The position numbers were made by a program, and so were the translations under genes. Below, one piece after another: positions 37,957-46,928 of a stretch of 64,000 nt of DNA. Origin of the DNA: an uncultured Bacteroidota bacterium (GTDB taxonomy: Bacteria > Bacteroidota > Bacteroidia > Chitinophagales > Chitinophagaceae); the NCBI GenBank assembly GCA_903824725.1, contig CAIJXU010000043.1:1-64000 (forward strand), read 5' to 3'. Every line of letters begins with the position of its first letter. The first letter of the stretch is position 1. Under the pieces are notes generated by a model, which was not told where the DNA came from, did not search any database, and saw nothing but the letters and a program-made list of their open reading frames with translations.

Positions 37957-39066
37957 ATGAAAAAGAAAGCGTCAAGATATTGGATTTGCCAAATTTCAGG
38001 CTGGTTAAGCTATGGGCTAACGCTCATATTTTTTTCCTATATCTTAGAAAAACAGCTTAGTCCGGTGTTTTATCCTAGGATGGTGATTACTATTTTAGTA
38101 GGATTTGGACTGTCTCATTTATTGAGAACATTTATGGTGAAAGCAGGGTTACGCCCTCCCATGGCTACTCATCAGTGGTGGAAAGTATTAGTAATGTTTT
38201 TTGCGTACACTCTTTTATATAGTTTTTTAATCAGCAGTATTTTTGAAATTTTCAAATTGTATGATGCGGGTCGTAAAATGACACATTATGTACTGCCAGA
38301 TTTATCATTACAAAATATTATTGCCGAATGGAATCCAGCCAGGGTTACTAAGCGATTCTTAATTAGTTTGGTTTTTGATACACCTATTTCTGTGATTTGG
38401 ATATCGGTGTATATGTTATGGCACTTTATTGAATTTAGTAATTCTGAAGCCATCAATAAAATTAAACTTGAATCCTTAATTAAGGAATTAGAATTAAAGA
38501 CCATTAAATCACAAATCAATCCTCATTTTATTTTTAATGCACTTAATAGTATTCGTGCCTTAGTAGATGAAAATCCTACTAGAGCAAGACAAGCCATTAC
38601 CGAGTTGAGTAATATATTAAGAAGTAGTATTCAAGTAGATAAAATTGAAATTACCAGTCTCGAAAAAGAATTAGCAATTGTGAAAGATTATTTAGCATTG
38701 GAATACATTCGATTTGAAGATAGATTAAATGTGGTGTATGAAATAGATGCGGCTACTTTACAAAACAAAGTGCCTCCAATGATGTTACAAACTTTAGTCG
38801 AGAATGCTATTAAGCATGGATTAAGCAAACAGCCCGGCGCCTGTCTTATTAAAATAGTTTCCAAATTTGATCAAGACAAGCATGTATTATTAGTACAAAA
38901 TTCAGGGGTATTAGAAAAAGTAGAAAAAGACGGATTTGGATTACAAAGTACAAGGGAGCGATTAAACATTTTATATCGCGGCATGGCCGAATTTGAAATA
39001 TATCAGTGTGAACCCAATCAGGTAACCGCCAAACTAGCGATACCTATTTCAATATCAAATAACTAA
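37957..39066 (+). CDS. LytS/YehU-type sensor histidine kinase
   Basis: It has 369 aa from MKKKASRYWICQ. Four membrane helices are predicted in 1-160. A His_kinase domain follows, with the phospho-acceptor His190 in SQINPHFIFNALNSIRAL and the ATP-binding N-box PMMLQTLVENAIKHGL. It is followed 4 nt later by its LytTR response regulator. The signal sensed is unknown. Confidence 0.93.
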   Translation: MKKKASRYWICQISGWLSYGLTLIFFSYILEKQLSPVFYPRMVITILVGFGLSHLLRTFMVKAGLRPPMATHQWWKVLVMFFAYTLLYSFLISSIFEIFKLYDAGRKMTHYVLPDLSLQNIIAEWNPARVTKRFLISLVFDTPISVIWISVYMLWHFIEFSNSEAINKIKLESLIKELELKTIKSQINPHFIFNALNSIRALVDENPTRARQAITELSNILRSSIQVDKIEITSLEKELAIVKDYLALEYIRFEDRLNVVYEIDAATLQNKVPPMMLQTLVENAIKHGLSKQPGACLIKIVSKFDQDKHVLLVQNSGVLEKVEKDGFGLQSTRERLNILYRGMAEFEIYQCEPNQVTAKLAIPISISNN

Positions 39067-39070
39067 TTGT

Positions 39071-39802
39071 ATGCCTATTACAGCCATTATCATTGATGAT
39101 GAAAGATTAGCCCGTAATGAGCTTAAAAAACTATTGGAACAACATCCCGAAATTCAAATCATAGATGAAGCCAGTGGTGTGGATGAGGGTGTAGAAAAAA
39201 TTGACATGGCACGTCCTGATTTAATTTTTTTAGACATTCAAATGCCGGGTAAAACAGGGTTTGATTTATTAGCAGAAATTGAAAAATCACCAAAGGTTAT
39301 TTTCACTACCGCCTTTGATGAATTTGCACTAAAAGCATTTGAAGTGAATGCATTGGATTATTTATTAAAACCCATTGATCCTAATCGCTTAAGTGACGCA
39401 ATACAAAAATTGCAAACAGAAATATCTTTAGAGCAGGCAAGTTTATTGGGAACCACCCGAGGGCCTTTGTCAGAGGCAGACCAAGTATTTGTAAAAGATG
39501 GCGAAAAATGTTGGTTTGTTAAATTAGCAGAAATTAGATTGTTTGAAAGTGTAGGCAATTATGCTAAAGTTTATTTTTCAACTAACAAGCCGCTTATATT
39601 AAAATCCTTAAATGCCTTAGAAGATAGGTTAGATGATCATGTATTTTTTAGAGCCAATCGTAAGCATATTATTAATTTACATTGGATCGAAAAAATAGAG
39701 CCTTATTTTAATGGTGGCCTTTTAGTGGAACTAAAGGGAGGTGAAAAAATTGAAATTAGTCGCCGTCAAACGGTTAAGTTTAAGGAAATGATGAGCTTCT
39801 AA
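39071..39802 (+). CDS. LytTR-family response regulator
   Basis: It has 243 aa. The receiver domain (1-120) has Asp9/Asp10, the phospho-acceptor Asp55 in LIFLDIQMPG and Lys100. The C-terminal LytTR DNA-binding domain (about 140-243) has IRLFESVGNYAKVYF and FFRANRKHIINLHWIEKIEPY. It pairs with the kinase upstream. Its stop codon overlaps the pcrB stop on the other strand by 4 nt. Target genes are not visible. Confidence 0.94.
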   Translation: MPITAIIIDDERLARNELKKLLEQHPEIQIIDEASGVDEGVEKIDMARPDLIFLDIQMPGKTGFDLLAEIEKSPKVIFTTAFDEFALKAFEVNALDYLLKPIDPNRLSDAIQKLQTEISLEQASLLGTTRGPLSEADQVFVKDGEKCWFVKLAEIRLFESVGNYAKVYFSTNKPLILKSLNALEDRLDDHVFFRANRKHIINLHWIEKIEPYFNGGLLVELKGGEKIEISRRQTVKFKEMMSF

Positions 39803-40548
39803 TGATTTAGGCTATGGATGGCTTCAGAGATGGCTTGAATTAAACTAGGGTCTTTTTCGACTGCGTTCCCCACTACAATGATATCGGCACCAGCAATACA
39901 ATTTTCCTTTGCTTTTTCGGGGGTGGTGATTCCGCCTCCAATGATTAATGGAATTTTGATATGTTGACTAACCTGTTGAATCATACTAGACGAGATGGCC
40001 TTTTGAGCGCCACTACCTGCATCCATATAAATTAATTTTAAGCCTAACATTTCGCCGGCCATTGCTGTACATAAAGCAATATCATTTTTATTGGAAGGGA
40101 TGGGGTTGGAATTAGATATATAGGAAACCGTGGTGGGAGTCCCCCCATCAATAAGCATATAGCCTACTGATATAACTTCAAGTCCTGATTTTTTTATAAA
40201 GGGTGCGCTAGTGACATGTTGCCCAATCAATAGTTCGGCATTTCTTCCTGAAATTAATGAAAGGTATAAAAGTGCATCTGCCTTAGGCGTTATTTGATCT
40301 GGTGATCCAGGAAATAAAATGACTGGAATGGAACATTGCTTTTTTATACTAGCAACCACCGCATCTAAAGTGTCAGTTACCACTAAACTTCCACCAACAA
40401 AAAAATAATCCACCTTTGCTTTTACTGCAATTGCAATTGTTTGATTTAAAGTAGCGTCATTAATTTTATCGGGGTCTATTAAAACAGCAAATGCTTTTTT
40501 GGAATTTGATTTTCCCTGAGTAATAATATCGTAAATTTTATTTGTCAT
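39799..40548 (-). CDS. pcrB: Geranylgeranylglyceryl phosphate synthase-like protein (PcrB family)
   Basis: This TIM-barrel prenyltransferase joins sn-glycerol-1-phosphate to a polyprenyl diphosphate, the first step of archaeal-type ether lipids. It has 249 aa from MTNKIYDIITQGK; the longer start at 40584 adds 12 unlike residues. The motifs LIDPDK (about 27-32), YFFVGGSLVV, FPGSPDQI, YMDAGSGA and IIGGGITTPEKA (glycerol-phosphate site) are all present. Bacteroidota homologues form their own group in this family. The cellular product in these bacteria is not well established. Confidence 0.9.
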   Translation of the reverse strand: MTNKIYDIITQGKSNSKKAFAVLIDPDKINDATLNQTIAIAVKAKVDYFFVGGSLVVTDTLDAVVASIKKQCSIPVILFPGSPDQITPKADALLYLSLISGRNAELLIGQHVTSAPFIKKSGLEVISVGYMLIDGGTPTTVSYISNSNPIPSNKNDIALCTAMAGEMLGLKLIYMDAGSGAQKAISSSMIQQVSQHIKIPLIIGGGITTPEKAKENCIAGADIIVVGNAVEKDPSLIQAISEAIHSLNH

Positions 40549-40632
40549 TGTGTAAGCCCGTGTAAGGTGCAATATTTTTTTCAAAAAAGCGCATAAAGTG
40601 AGGTTAAAAAATTAGTTTTTTTAATAATTTAT

Positions 40633-40669
40633 ACGCCCCCAGCTGTCCTTTAATGGTAGGTGGGGGTGT
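40633..40669 (+). other. GC-rich hairpin upstream of nrdJ
   Basis: ACGCCCCCA and TGGGGGTGT form a 9-bp stem (one G-T pair) with a 19-nt loop. No T-run follows on the plus strand. It is the most GC-rich stretch of this region and may be part of a leader RNA or small RNA. Confidence 0.5.
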
Positions 40670-40900
40670 TGGCTTCGAAACGCACAAGAATTACTTTTAT
40701 ATCAACAGCAGCAAGGGTTCCGTTTTAAATACTAAAAATTCCAAACATCCAAGGTTTTTTTTTCGCAGAAACTAACATGGCTTGGGGATAAATCACCAAA
40801 ATCAAGTGGGATATAGGGTTTAAAATAATCCACATTTCTTTTCCACAGCTGTTGATATTTCCATGATTGAAGTATGGTTTTAGAAAGATATTTTCGTATA

Positions 40901-40930
40901 CCCATCAAGGTTTTTGAAAAACCTAATGGG
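40901..40930. promoter_or_regulatory. Imperfect inverted repeat near the nrdJ start
   Basis: AGGTTTTT and AAAAACCT pair around a single G (40908-40924), extended by CCCAT (40901-40905) and ATGGG (40926-40930). It ends 32 nt before the nrdJ ATG. It does not match an NrdR box. Confidence 0.45.
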
Positions 40931-40962
40931 ATAACCCACTAACATCCTAAATAGAATAGAAC

Positions 40963-43900
40963 ATGGCTACTCCAAAAACAAAAACGGGCTTGCAATTTAC
41001 CCGCCGCTTTACAAAAGAGAATATTTCTCCATTTGATCAATTCGAGTATGATTACAGAGACAGCATTATTAAAAATCCAAATGGTGAGAAAGTATTTGAA
41101 ATGACCAATGTGGAAGTTCCAAAACAATGGAGCCAGATTGCTACAGATATTTTAGCACAAAAATATTTCAGAAAAGCAGGTGTTCCACAAGCGGATGGTT
41201 CACTAGGTCGTGAAACAACTGTGAAACAAGTAGCACATCGTATGGCTAATTGCTGGAGAGTGTGGGGAGAGCGTTATGGTTATTTTGCTACTGAAAAAGA
41301 TGCACAAGTATTTTATGAGGAGTTAGTATATAGTATTTTAAATCAAGCATGTGTTCCTAATTCACCACAATGGTTTAATACAGGGTTACATGAAAGTTAT
41401 GGTATCACAGGTGGTGCACAAGGGCACTATTATGTAGATCCTATCGATAAACAATTAAAAAGATCAACCAGTGCTTATGAGCGTCCACAACCTCACGCTT
41501 GCTTTATCTTAAGTGTAAGTGATGATTTAGTGAACGAAGGCGGTATCATGGATTTATGGACAAGAGAAGCAAGAATTTTTAAATATGGTTCTGGTGTGGG
41601 TACTAACTTTTCTCAAATCAGAGGAGCTAATGAAAAATTAAGCGGTGGCGGATCATCAAGTGGTTTAATGAGCTTCTTGAAAATTGGTGATCGTGCAGCA
41701 GGTGCGATCAAAAGTGGTGGGACTACACGTCGTGCTGCTAAGATGGTTTGTTTGGATTTAGACCATCCAGAAGTAATGGATTTTATTAACTGGAAAGTAA
41801 AAGAAGAAGATAAAGTAGCCGCATTAATAGCGGCTGGTTCTGACAACGGATATGAAGGAGAAGCCTACGCAACAGTGTCTGGCCAAAACTCAAACAACTC
41901 GGTTCGTATTCCTAATAGTTTCTTTAAAGCCTTATCTGAAAATGGCAACTGGGAATTAAAAGCAAGAACCGATGGACGTGTGATGCAATCTATCCCTGCT
42001 CGTGAAGTATGGGATCAAATTGCAAATGCTGCATGGCGTTGTGCTGATCCAGGTACACAATATGATACTACTATTAACGAGTGGCATACTTGTCCAAAAG
42101 GGGGACGAATCAATGCGTCTAATCCATGTTCAGAATATATGTTCTTGGACAATACGGCATGTAACTTAGCTTCCATCAACTTGCGTAAATTCTTCAATGA
42201 GTCTGACAATAGTTTTGATGTAACTGGTTTTGAATATACTACAAGATTATGGCAGACTGTACTAGAAGTATCTATTTTAATGGCGCAGTTCCCTTCTAAA
42301 GAAGTAGCACAATTATCTTATGACTACAGAACTACAGGTTTAGGTTTTGCCAACCTTGGTTCTATGTTAATGGTAAGTGGTATTGCTTACGATAGCGAAC
42401 AAGCGCGTGGTATTGCAGGTGCTATCACCGCCATCATGACGGGTGTGGCATATAAGACATCTGCAGAGATGGCTTCCTTCTTAGGTGCCTTCGATAGATA
42501 CGAAGAAAATAAAGAAGACATGTTACGTGTTATGCGTAATCACCGTGCTGCTGCCTACGATGCAGAAGACGCTTATGTAGGTATTGAAATTAAACCACAA
42601 GGAATTAAAGCACAATACACACCTGATTATTTACTTAAAGCTGCAACAAAAGCTTGGGATGATGCGGTACAATTAGGAGAAAAATATGGCTATAGAAACG
42701 CGCAAACAACTGTTATCGCTCCAACAGGAACGATTGGTTTGGTAATGGATTGCGATACCACAGGTGTGGAGCCGGATTTTGCTTTAGTGAAATTTAAAAA
42801 ATTATCGGGTGGTGGATACTTTAAAATTATCAACCAATCGGTACCACAGTCATTAAAGAATTTAGGATATTCTCAAGCAGAAAATGATGCCATTGTCAAC
42901 TTTGCTGTAGGACATGCAAGTTTCGCAGGTGCACCATTCATTAATAATGAATCTTTATTAGCGAAAGGATTTACGCAAGAAGAAATTACAAAATTAAATG
43001 GGGCAGCTAAATCTGCTTTTGAAATCGGATTTATTTTTAACCGTTTCACATTAGGTGATGCTTGTTTAACAAGATTAGGTTTTAAAGAAGAAGTATTCGC
43101 AGATTGGAGCTTTAATTTATTAGAAGCTTTAGGATTTAGCGAAGATCAAATAGATGCTGCCAACGATTATGTTTGCGGTACAATGACCGTAGAAGGTGCG
43201 CCAGCATTGAAAGAAGAACATTTGTCCATATTTGATTGTGCCAATAAAAATGGTAAAAAAGGAGAAAGATATATTCATGCACACGGACATATTAGAATGA
43301 TGGCTGCTTGTCAACCCTTCTTATCTGGTGCGATTTCTAAAACAATCAATCTACCAAACGAAGCTACTGTTGAAGAAATTGCAGATAGTTATTTGATGAG
43401 TTGGACATTAGGATTAAAAGCGAATGCTATATATCGTGATGGTTCAAAATTAAGCCAACCATTAAGTACAAAATCTGATAAGAAGAAAAAAACAGACACT
43501 TCGGTTGAAGAAGAATTAAGTGCAGAAGGCGGTTCTCAATTGGTTGACTTAAGTAAATTGAATGTAGATGAGTTATTAGAAGAGGTTCAAAAAAGAATGT
43601 CTGCTTCAACAGATACTAAGTTTAAACGTCAATTGTCTCGTATTGTTGAACGCAAATCATTGCCAGCAAAACGCAGAGGCTTTACACAAAAAGCAAGAAT
43701 CGGTGGTCAAGTTTTATTTTTAAGAACAGGTGAGTATAATGATAACACTTTAGGTGAAATATTTATTGACTTAGCTAAAGAAGGTTCAACCCTTCGTAGT
43801 TTGATGAACTGCTTTGCAATCTCTATTTCAGTAGGCTTACAATATGGTGTTCCTTTAGAAGAGTTTGTTGAGAAATTTGTGTTTACTAAGTTTGAACCAT

Positions 43901-44292
43901 CAGGTATGGTAGACCATCCAAATATCAAAACAACTACTTCGATCGTTGACTTTATATTCCGTGCTTTAGCGTATGAATATTTAGGCCGTACGGATTTGGT
44001 GCATGTATTAGATAAACCTTCAGTTGAAAATTTAGGCGAGGAGGGCGATATTACATTAGTGGGAAAGCCTGAACTTAGTAGCATTCGCGTTACAGCACCT
44101 ACGGCAGCTCCAGTAGCGAAAGCCAATGTAGCTGTAGCTGTTAACGAAGGTGGTTCAATGGACCAGGTAAATGCCGCTGCAAAAGGCATGCAAAGCGATG
44201 CGCCTGCTTGTAGCACTTGCGGACATATTACGATCAGAAGTGGCACTTGTTATAAATGTTTAAACTGCGGAACAAGCATGGGCTGTTCTTAA
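40963..44292 (+). CDS. nrdJ: Vitamin B12-dependent (class II) ribonucleotide reductase
   Basis: It reduces ribonucleotides to deoxyribonucleotides using adenosylcobalamin. It has 1109 aa. Catalytic-barrel motifs are visible: [11 protein letters not shown] with the first redox Cys (about 180), [37 protein letters not shown] around the active Cys (about 390-410) and [21 protein letters not shown]. The C-terminal tail ends in a CSTCG...CYKCLNCG cluster (about 1085-1105), the zinc-ribbon type seen in this family. A terminator follows. It is the only ribonucleotide reductase gene in the window. Confidence 0.96.
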   Translation: MATPKTKTGLQFTRRFTKENISPFDQFEYDYRDSIIKNPNGEKVFEMTNVEVPKQWSQIATDILAQKYFRKAGVPQADGSLGRETTVKQVAHRMANCWRVWGERYGYFATEKDAQVFYEELVYSILNQACVPNSPQWFNTGLHESYGITGGAQGHYYVDPIDKQLKRSTSAYERPQPHACFILSVSDDLVNEGGIMDLWTREARIFKYGSGVGTNFSQIRGANEKLSGGGSSSGLMSFLKIGDRAAGAIKSGGTTRRAAKMVCLDLDHPEVMDFINWKVKEEDKVAALIAAGSDNGYEGEAYATVSGQNSNNSVRIPNSFFKALSENGNWELKARTDGRVMQSIPAREVWDQIANAAWRCADPGTQYDTTINEWHTCPKGGRINASNPCSEYMFLDNTACNLASINLRKFFNESDNSFDVTGFEYTTRLWQTVLEVSILMAQFPSKEVAQLSYDYRTTGLGFANLGSMLMVSGIAYDSEQARGIAGAITAIMTGVAYKTSAEMASFLGAFDRYEENKEDMLRVMRNHRAAAYDAEDAYVGIEIKPQGIKAQYTPDYLLKAATKAWDDAVQLGEKYGYRNAQTTVIAPTGTIGLVMDCDTTGVEPDFALVKFKKLSGGGYFKIINQSVPQSLKNLGYSQAENDAIVNFAVGHASFAGAPFINNESLLAKGFTQEEITKLNGAAKSAFEIGFIFNRFTLGDACLTRLGFKEEVFADWSFNLLEALGFSEDQIDAANDYVCGTMTVEGAPALKEEHLSIFDCANKNGKKGERYIHAHGHIRMMAACQPFLSGAISKTINLPNEATVEEIADSYLMSWTLGLKANAIYRDGSKLSQPLSTKSDKKKKTDTSVEEELSAEGGSQLVDLSKLNVDELLEEVQKRMSASTDTKFKRQLSRIVERKSLPAKRRGFTQKARIGGQVLFLRTGEYNDNTLGEIFIDLAKEGSTLRSLMNCFAISISVGLQYGVPLEEFVEKFVFTKFEPSGMVDHPNIKTTTSIVDFIFRALAYEYLGRTDLVHVLDKPSVENLGEEGDITLVGKPELSSIRVTAPTAAPVAKANVAVAVNEGGSMDQVNAAAKGMQSDAPACSTCGHITIRSGTCYKCLNCGTSMGCS

Positions 44293-44312
44293 TTAAGTTT
44301 CATATGATTTTT

Positions 44313-44347
44313 AATCCCCACCTGTTAACGGGTGGGGATTTTTATTT
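44313..44347 (+). terminator. Terminator of nrdJ
   Basis: AATCCCCACC and GGTGGGGATT form a perfect 10-bp stem with an 8-nt loop, followed by TTTTATTT. A start codon at 44332 inside this stem, in frame with the GMC gene, is therefore not credible. Confidence 0.9.
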
Positions 44348-44424
44348 CCATCCTTTTTTTTGTTTTTACTCCCGTTTTTTCTTTAAATTCATTCTTTAAT
44401 TTATATAGCAAAAATGATTGCCTT

Positions 44425-46167
44425 ATGTCCAATTTTCAAGTAAAAATAGCCTCTAAAAATTATGACGCTGTAATTGTCGGATCAGGTGCTGGTGGTGGAA
44501 TGGCAGCCTATGTTTTAGCCAAAGCAGGACTCAAAGTTTGTTTGTTGGAAGCTGGTCCCGAATTTGATCCTGCAAAAAATTCAGCACAATTAAAAAATCC
44601 ATGGGATTCTCCTCGTCGTGGAGCAAGTACAAAGATGCGCCCCTTTGGCGATTTTGATGCATCCTATTGGGGTTGGGAAATAGAGGGTGAGCCTTATACT
44701 CAAACACCAGGAAGCGATAAATTTGAGTGGTGGAGAGCTAGAATGGTTGGAGGTCGTACCAATCATTGGGGTCGAATTTCACTTCGTTTTGGACCACGTG
44801 ATTTTAAAAGAAAAAGTATTGATGGACTTGGTGATGATTGGCCAATAGGATACGAGGACATTAAGCCGTATTATGATAAAATTGATAAATTAATTGGCGT
44901 ATATGGAACCAACGAAGGATTAGAAAATGATCCTGATGGCATCTTTTTACCTCCTCCTAAACCAAGGTTGCACGAATTGATGTTTAAGAAAGCTGCCACT
45001 GGAATTAATATTCCAGTGATTCCTTCTCGTTTGTCTATTCTTACCAAAAAAATAAATGATGATCGTGGGGTTTGTTTTTATTGTGGTCAATGTAATCGTT
45101 CTTGTAAAGTTTATGGCGATTTTTCATCTTCTTCGGTATTAGTTCGACCTGCTTTATTAACTGGTAATGTAGATTTAATTACTGGTGCCATGGCGCGTGA
45201 AGTTATTACGGATAGAGAGGGTAAGGCAGTAGGTATATCCTATGTAAATAAAATGGATAGACAAGAATATCAAATCAATGCAAAAGTGGTCGTATTAGGA
45301 GCAAGTACTTGTGAAACCGCACGTTTGTTATTGAATTCAAAATCTACACAACATCCTAATGGATTAGCCAATAGTTCGGGTGTAGTAGGACATTACTTAC
45401 ATGATTCAACGGGTGCTGCATTAGGGGGTGTGATTCCAAGTTTATTTGGCCGCAAGCGTTATAACGAAGATGGAGTTGGTGGTATGCATGTGTATACACC
45501 ATGGTGGTTAGACAATAAAAAATTAAATTTTCCACGCGGATACCATATTGAATATTGGGGTGGCATGAGTCAACCTGGATATGGTTTTGGTATGGGTCAG
45601 CAAGGATTGAACGGTAAGTTTCAAGTGAATGGTAGAACCAAGGAAGCGGGTGGATATGGAGAATCTTTAAAAGAAGATGTACGCTTTTTTTATGGTGCTA
45701 GTGTAGGAATGGGTGGCCGTGGAGAAGCGGTACCAAGATTCGAAAACCATTGTAAAATTGATCCAGATGTAGTTGATAAATACGGTATTCCTGTTTTAAA
45801 ATTTGATTGCAAAAATTCAGAATATGAAGTACAGCAAGCAAAACATATGAAGGAAACCTTCCGTGAAATTATGCATGAAATGGGTGCCGTTATTACTTGG
45901 GGAGATCAAGATGATGCAAGTAACAAATATGGTTTATCTAATCCAGGCAATATTATTCATGAAGCAGGAACGGTGCGTATGGGCTCGGATAAAAAAACAT
46001 CTGCATTAAATGCATTTGGACAAGCGCATGATTGTAAAAATTTATTCTGTGTAGATGGTTCTGTTTTTACTTCACAAGCAGATAAAAACATTACATGGAC
46101 AATTTTAGCATTATCAATGCGTACATCGGAGTATATATTAGATCAACTTCAAAAACATAATATCTAA
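44425..46167 (+). CDS. GMC-family FAD dehydrogenase, large subunit
   Basis: It has 580 aa from MSNFQVKIASKNYDAVIVG; the longer frame to 44332 starts inside the nrdJ terminator. The FAD loop is GSGAGGGMA (about 19-27) and the C-terminal HEAGTVRMG...DGSVFTSQ region is typical of GMC oxidoreductases. A Cys cluster CFYCGQCNRSC (Cys217, 220, 223, 227) resembles an Fe-S site, as in FAD glucose dehydrogenases. It has no signal peptide. The small subunit gene follows after 46 bp. The substrate is probably a sugar or polyol (inference). Confidence 0.88.
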   Translation: MSNFQVKIASKNYDAVIVGSGAGGGMAAYVLAKAGLKVCLLEAGPEFDPAKNSAQLKNPWDSPRRGASTKMRPFGDFDASYWGWEIEGEPYTQTPGSDKFEWWRARMVGGRTNHWGRISLRFGPRDFKRKSIDGLGDDWPIGYEDIKPYYDKIDKLIGVYGTNEGLENDPDGIFLPPPKPRLHELMFKKAATGINIPVIPSRLSILTKKINDDRGVCFYCGQCNRSCKVYGDFSSSSVLVRPALLTGNVDLITGAMAREVITDREGKAVGISYVNKMDRQEYQINAKVVVLGASTCETARLLLNSKSTQHPNGLANSSGVVGHYLHDSTGAALGGVIPSLFGRKRYNEDGVGGMHVYTPWWLDNKKLNFPRGYHIEYWGGMSQPGYGFGMGQQGLNGKFQVNGRTKEAGGYGESLKEDVRFFYGASVGMGGRGEAVPRFENHCKIDPDVVDKYGIPVLKFDCKNSEYEVQQAKHMKETFREIMHEMGAVITWGDQDDASNKYGLSNPGNIIHEAGTVRMGSDKKTSALNAFGQAHDCKNLFCVDGSVFTSQADKNITWTILALSMRTSEYILDQLQKHNI

Positions 46168-46213
46168 GACATCATTTAAAAATGTTGCACTAGAAAAAAT
46201 AAAATTAAATACT

Positions 46214-46858
46214 ATGGACAGAAGAAAATCCATCAAAGCAATGCTCGTAGGAACAGTTTCAGCAACTGTTTTAATAGAAGCTTGTAAAAATACCAATACC
46301 ACTGTTACCGAAGTGAATATGGACGATCGTATGCAGGAGGAAAAAGATTACCTCGTAAAGGTCAATGCGGCACCTACTTTTTTTGACGAACATGAAATGG
46401 CGACCATCACTGTACTTGGGGATATTATTATGCCAAAGGATTCGGTCAGTGGATCGGCGTCAGATGCAAAAGTGCCAGCTTTTATTGAGTTTATTGTAAA
46501 GGACATGCCTGATCATCAAGTGCCCGTTCGTGGTGGTTTAAGATGGTTAGACTTACATTGTTATAAGCAACATCAAAAATCATTTATTGAATGTACTAAA
46601 GCACAACAATTAAGTATCGTTGATGAAATTGCTTATCCAAATAAAGCAAAACCAGAAGTAGCACAAGGGGTTAGCTTTTTTAATAAAATGCGCGATCTTG
46701 TCACCACTGGTTTTTACACCTCTGAAATTGGTGTAAAGGATTTAGGTTATATGGGTAATGTACCTAATCAATGGAACGGGGTGCCAGATGATGTTTTAAA
46801 ACATCACGGGTTGGCTTATACCGAAAAAGAATTAAAAGAATGTATTAGCTATTCATAG
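46214..46858 (+). CDS. Gluconate 2-dehydrogenase subunit 3 family protein
   Basis: It has 214 aa. The N-terminus MDRRKSIKAMLVGTVSA looks like a Tat-type signal, ending near IEAC, which may also be a lipoprotein Cys (24). The rest matches the small subunit of membrane dehydrogenases (FFDEHEMATITVLGDIIMPKD). It may carry the signal-less large subunit across the membrane. No cytochrome c subunit gene is adjacent. Confidence 0.85.
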   Translation: MDRRKSIKAMLVGTVSATVLIEACKNTNTTVTEVNMDDRMQEEKDYLVKVNAAPTFFDEHEMATITVLGDIIMPKDSVSGSASDAKVPAFIEFIVKDMPDHQVPVRGGLRWLDLHCYKQHQKSFIECTKAQQLSIVDEIAYPNKAKPEVAQGVSFFNKMRDLVTTGFYTSEIGVKDLGYMGNVPNQWNGVPDDVLKHHGLAYTEKELKECISYS

Positions 46859-46872
46859 TTAATGCTACAAAT

Positions 46873-46911
46873 AAAAAAAGGTCCTCCCGAAATATCGAGA
46901 GGACCTTTTTT
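46873..46911. terminator. Bidirectional terminator between the GMC operon and metG
   Basis: AAAAAGGTCCTC and GAGGACCTTTTT form a 12-bp stem with T-runs on both strands, between convergent genes. Confidence 0.88.
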
Positions 46912-46928
46912 ATAAATATGATTAATGC

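Larger units (their letters stand above)
40549..40962 (+). other. Long non-coding region before nrdJ (414 bp)
   Basis: No credible ORF or tRNA is seen. It holds a GC-rich hairpin (40633-40669), three 8/9 matches to the DnaA box TTATCCACA (40783-40791 on the minus strand, 40826-40834 and 40839-40847 on the plus strand) and a long imperfect inverted repeat (40901-40930). It probably contains promoters for pcrB and nrdJ, but no clear TAnnTTTG lies near nrdJ. I found no cobalamin riboswitch core. Confidence 0.5.

Noticed and set aside
40549..40962. Cobalamin riboswitch before nrdJ
   Set aside because: Conserved core boxes could not be found by eye; a covariance-model search would settle it.
40585..40962. 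Chromosome origin suggested by near-DnaA boxes
   Set aside because: Only three imperfect boxes, no clear AT-rich unwinding element, no origin-linked genes; GC skew could not be calculated.
43707..44246. 179-aa frame opposite the end of nrdJ
   Set aside because: It lies fully inside the conserved reductase gene on the other strand and has no recognisable motif.
44332..44424. Longer start for the GMC dehydrogenase, giving an apparent signal peptide
   Set aside because: This start lies within the nrdJ terminator stem; the hydrophobic stretch is a by-product of the T-rich tract.
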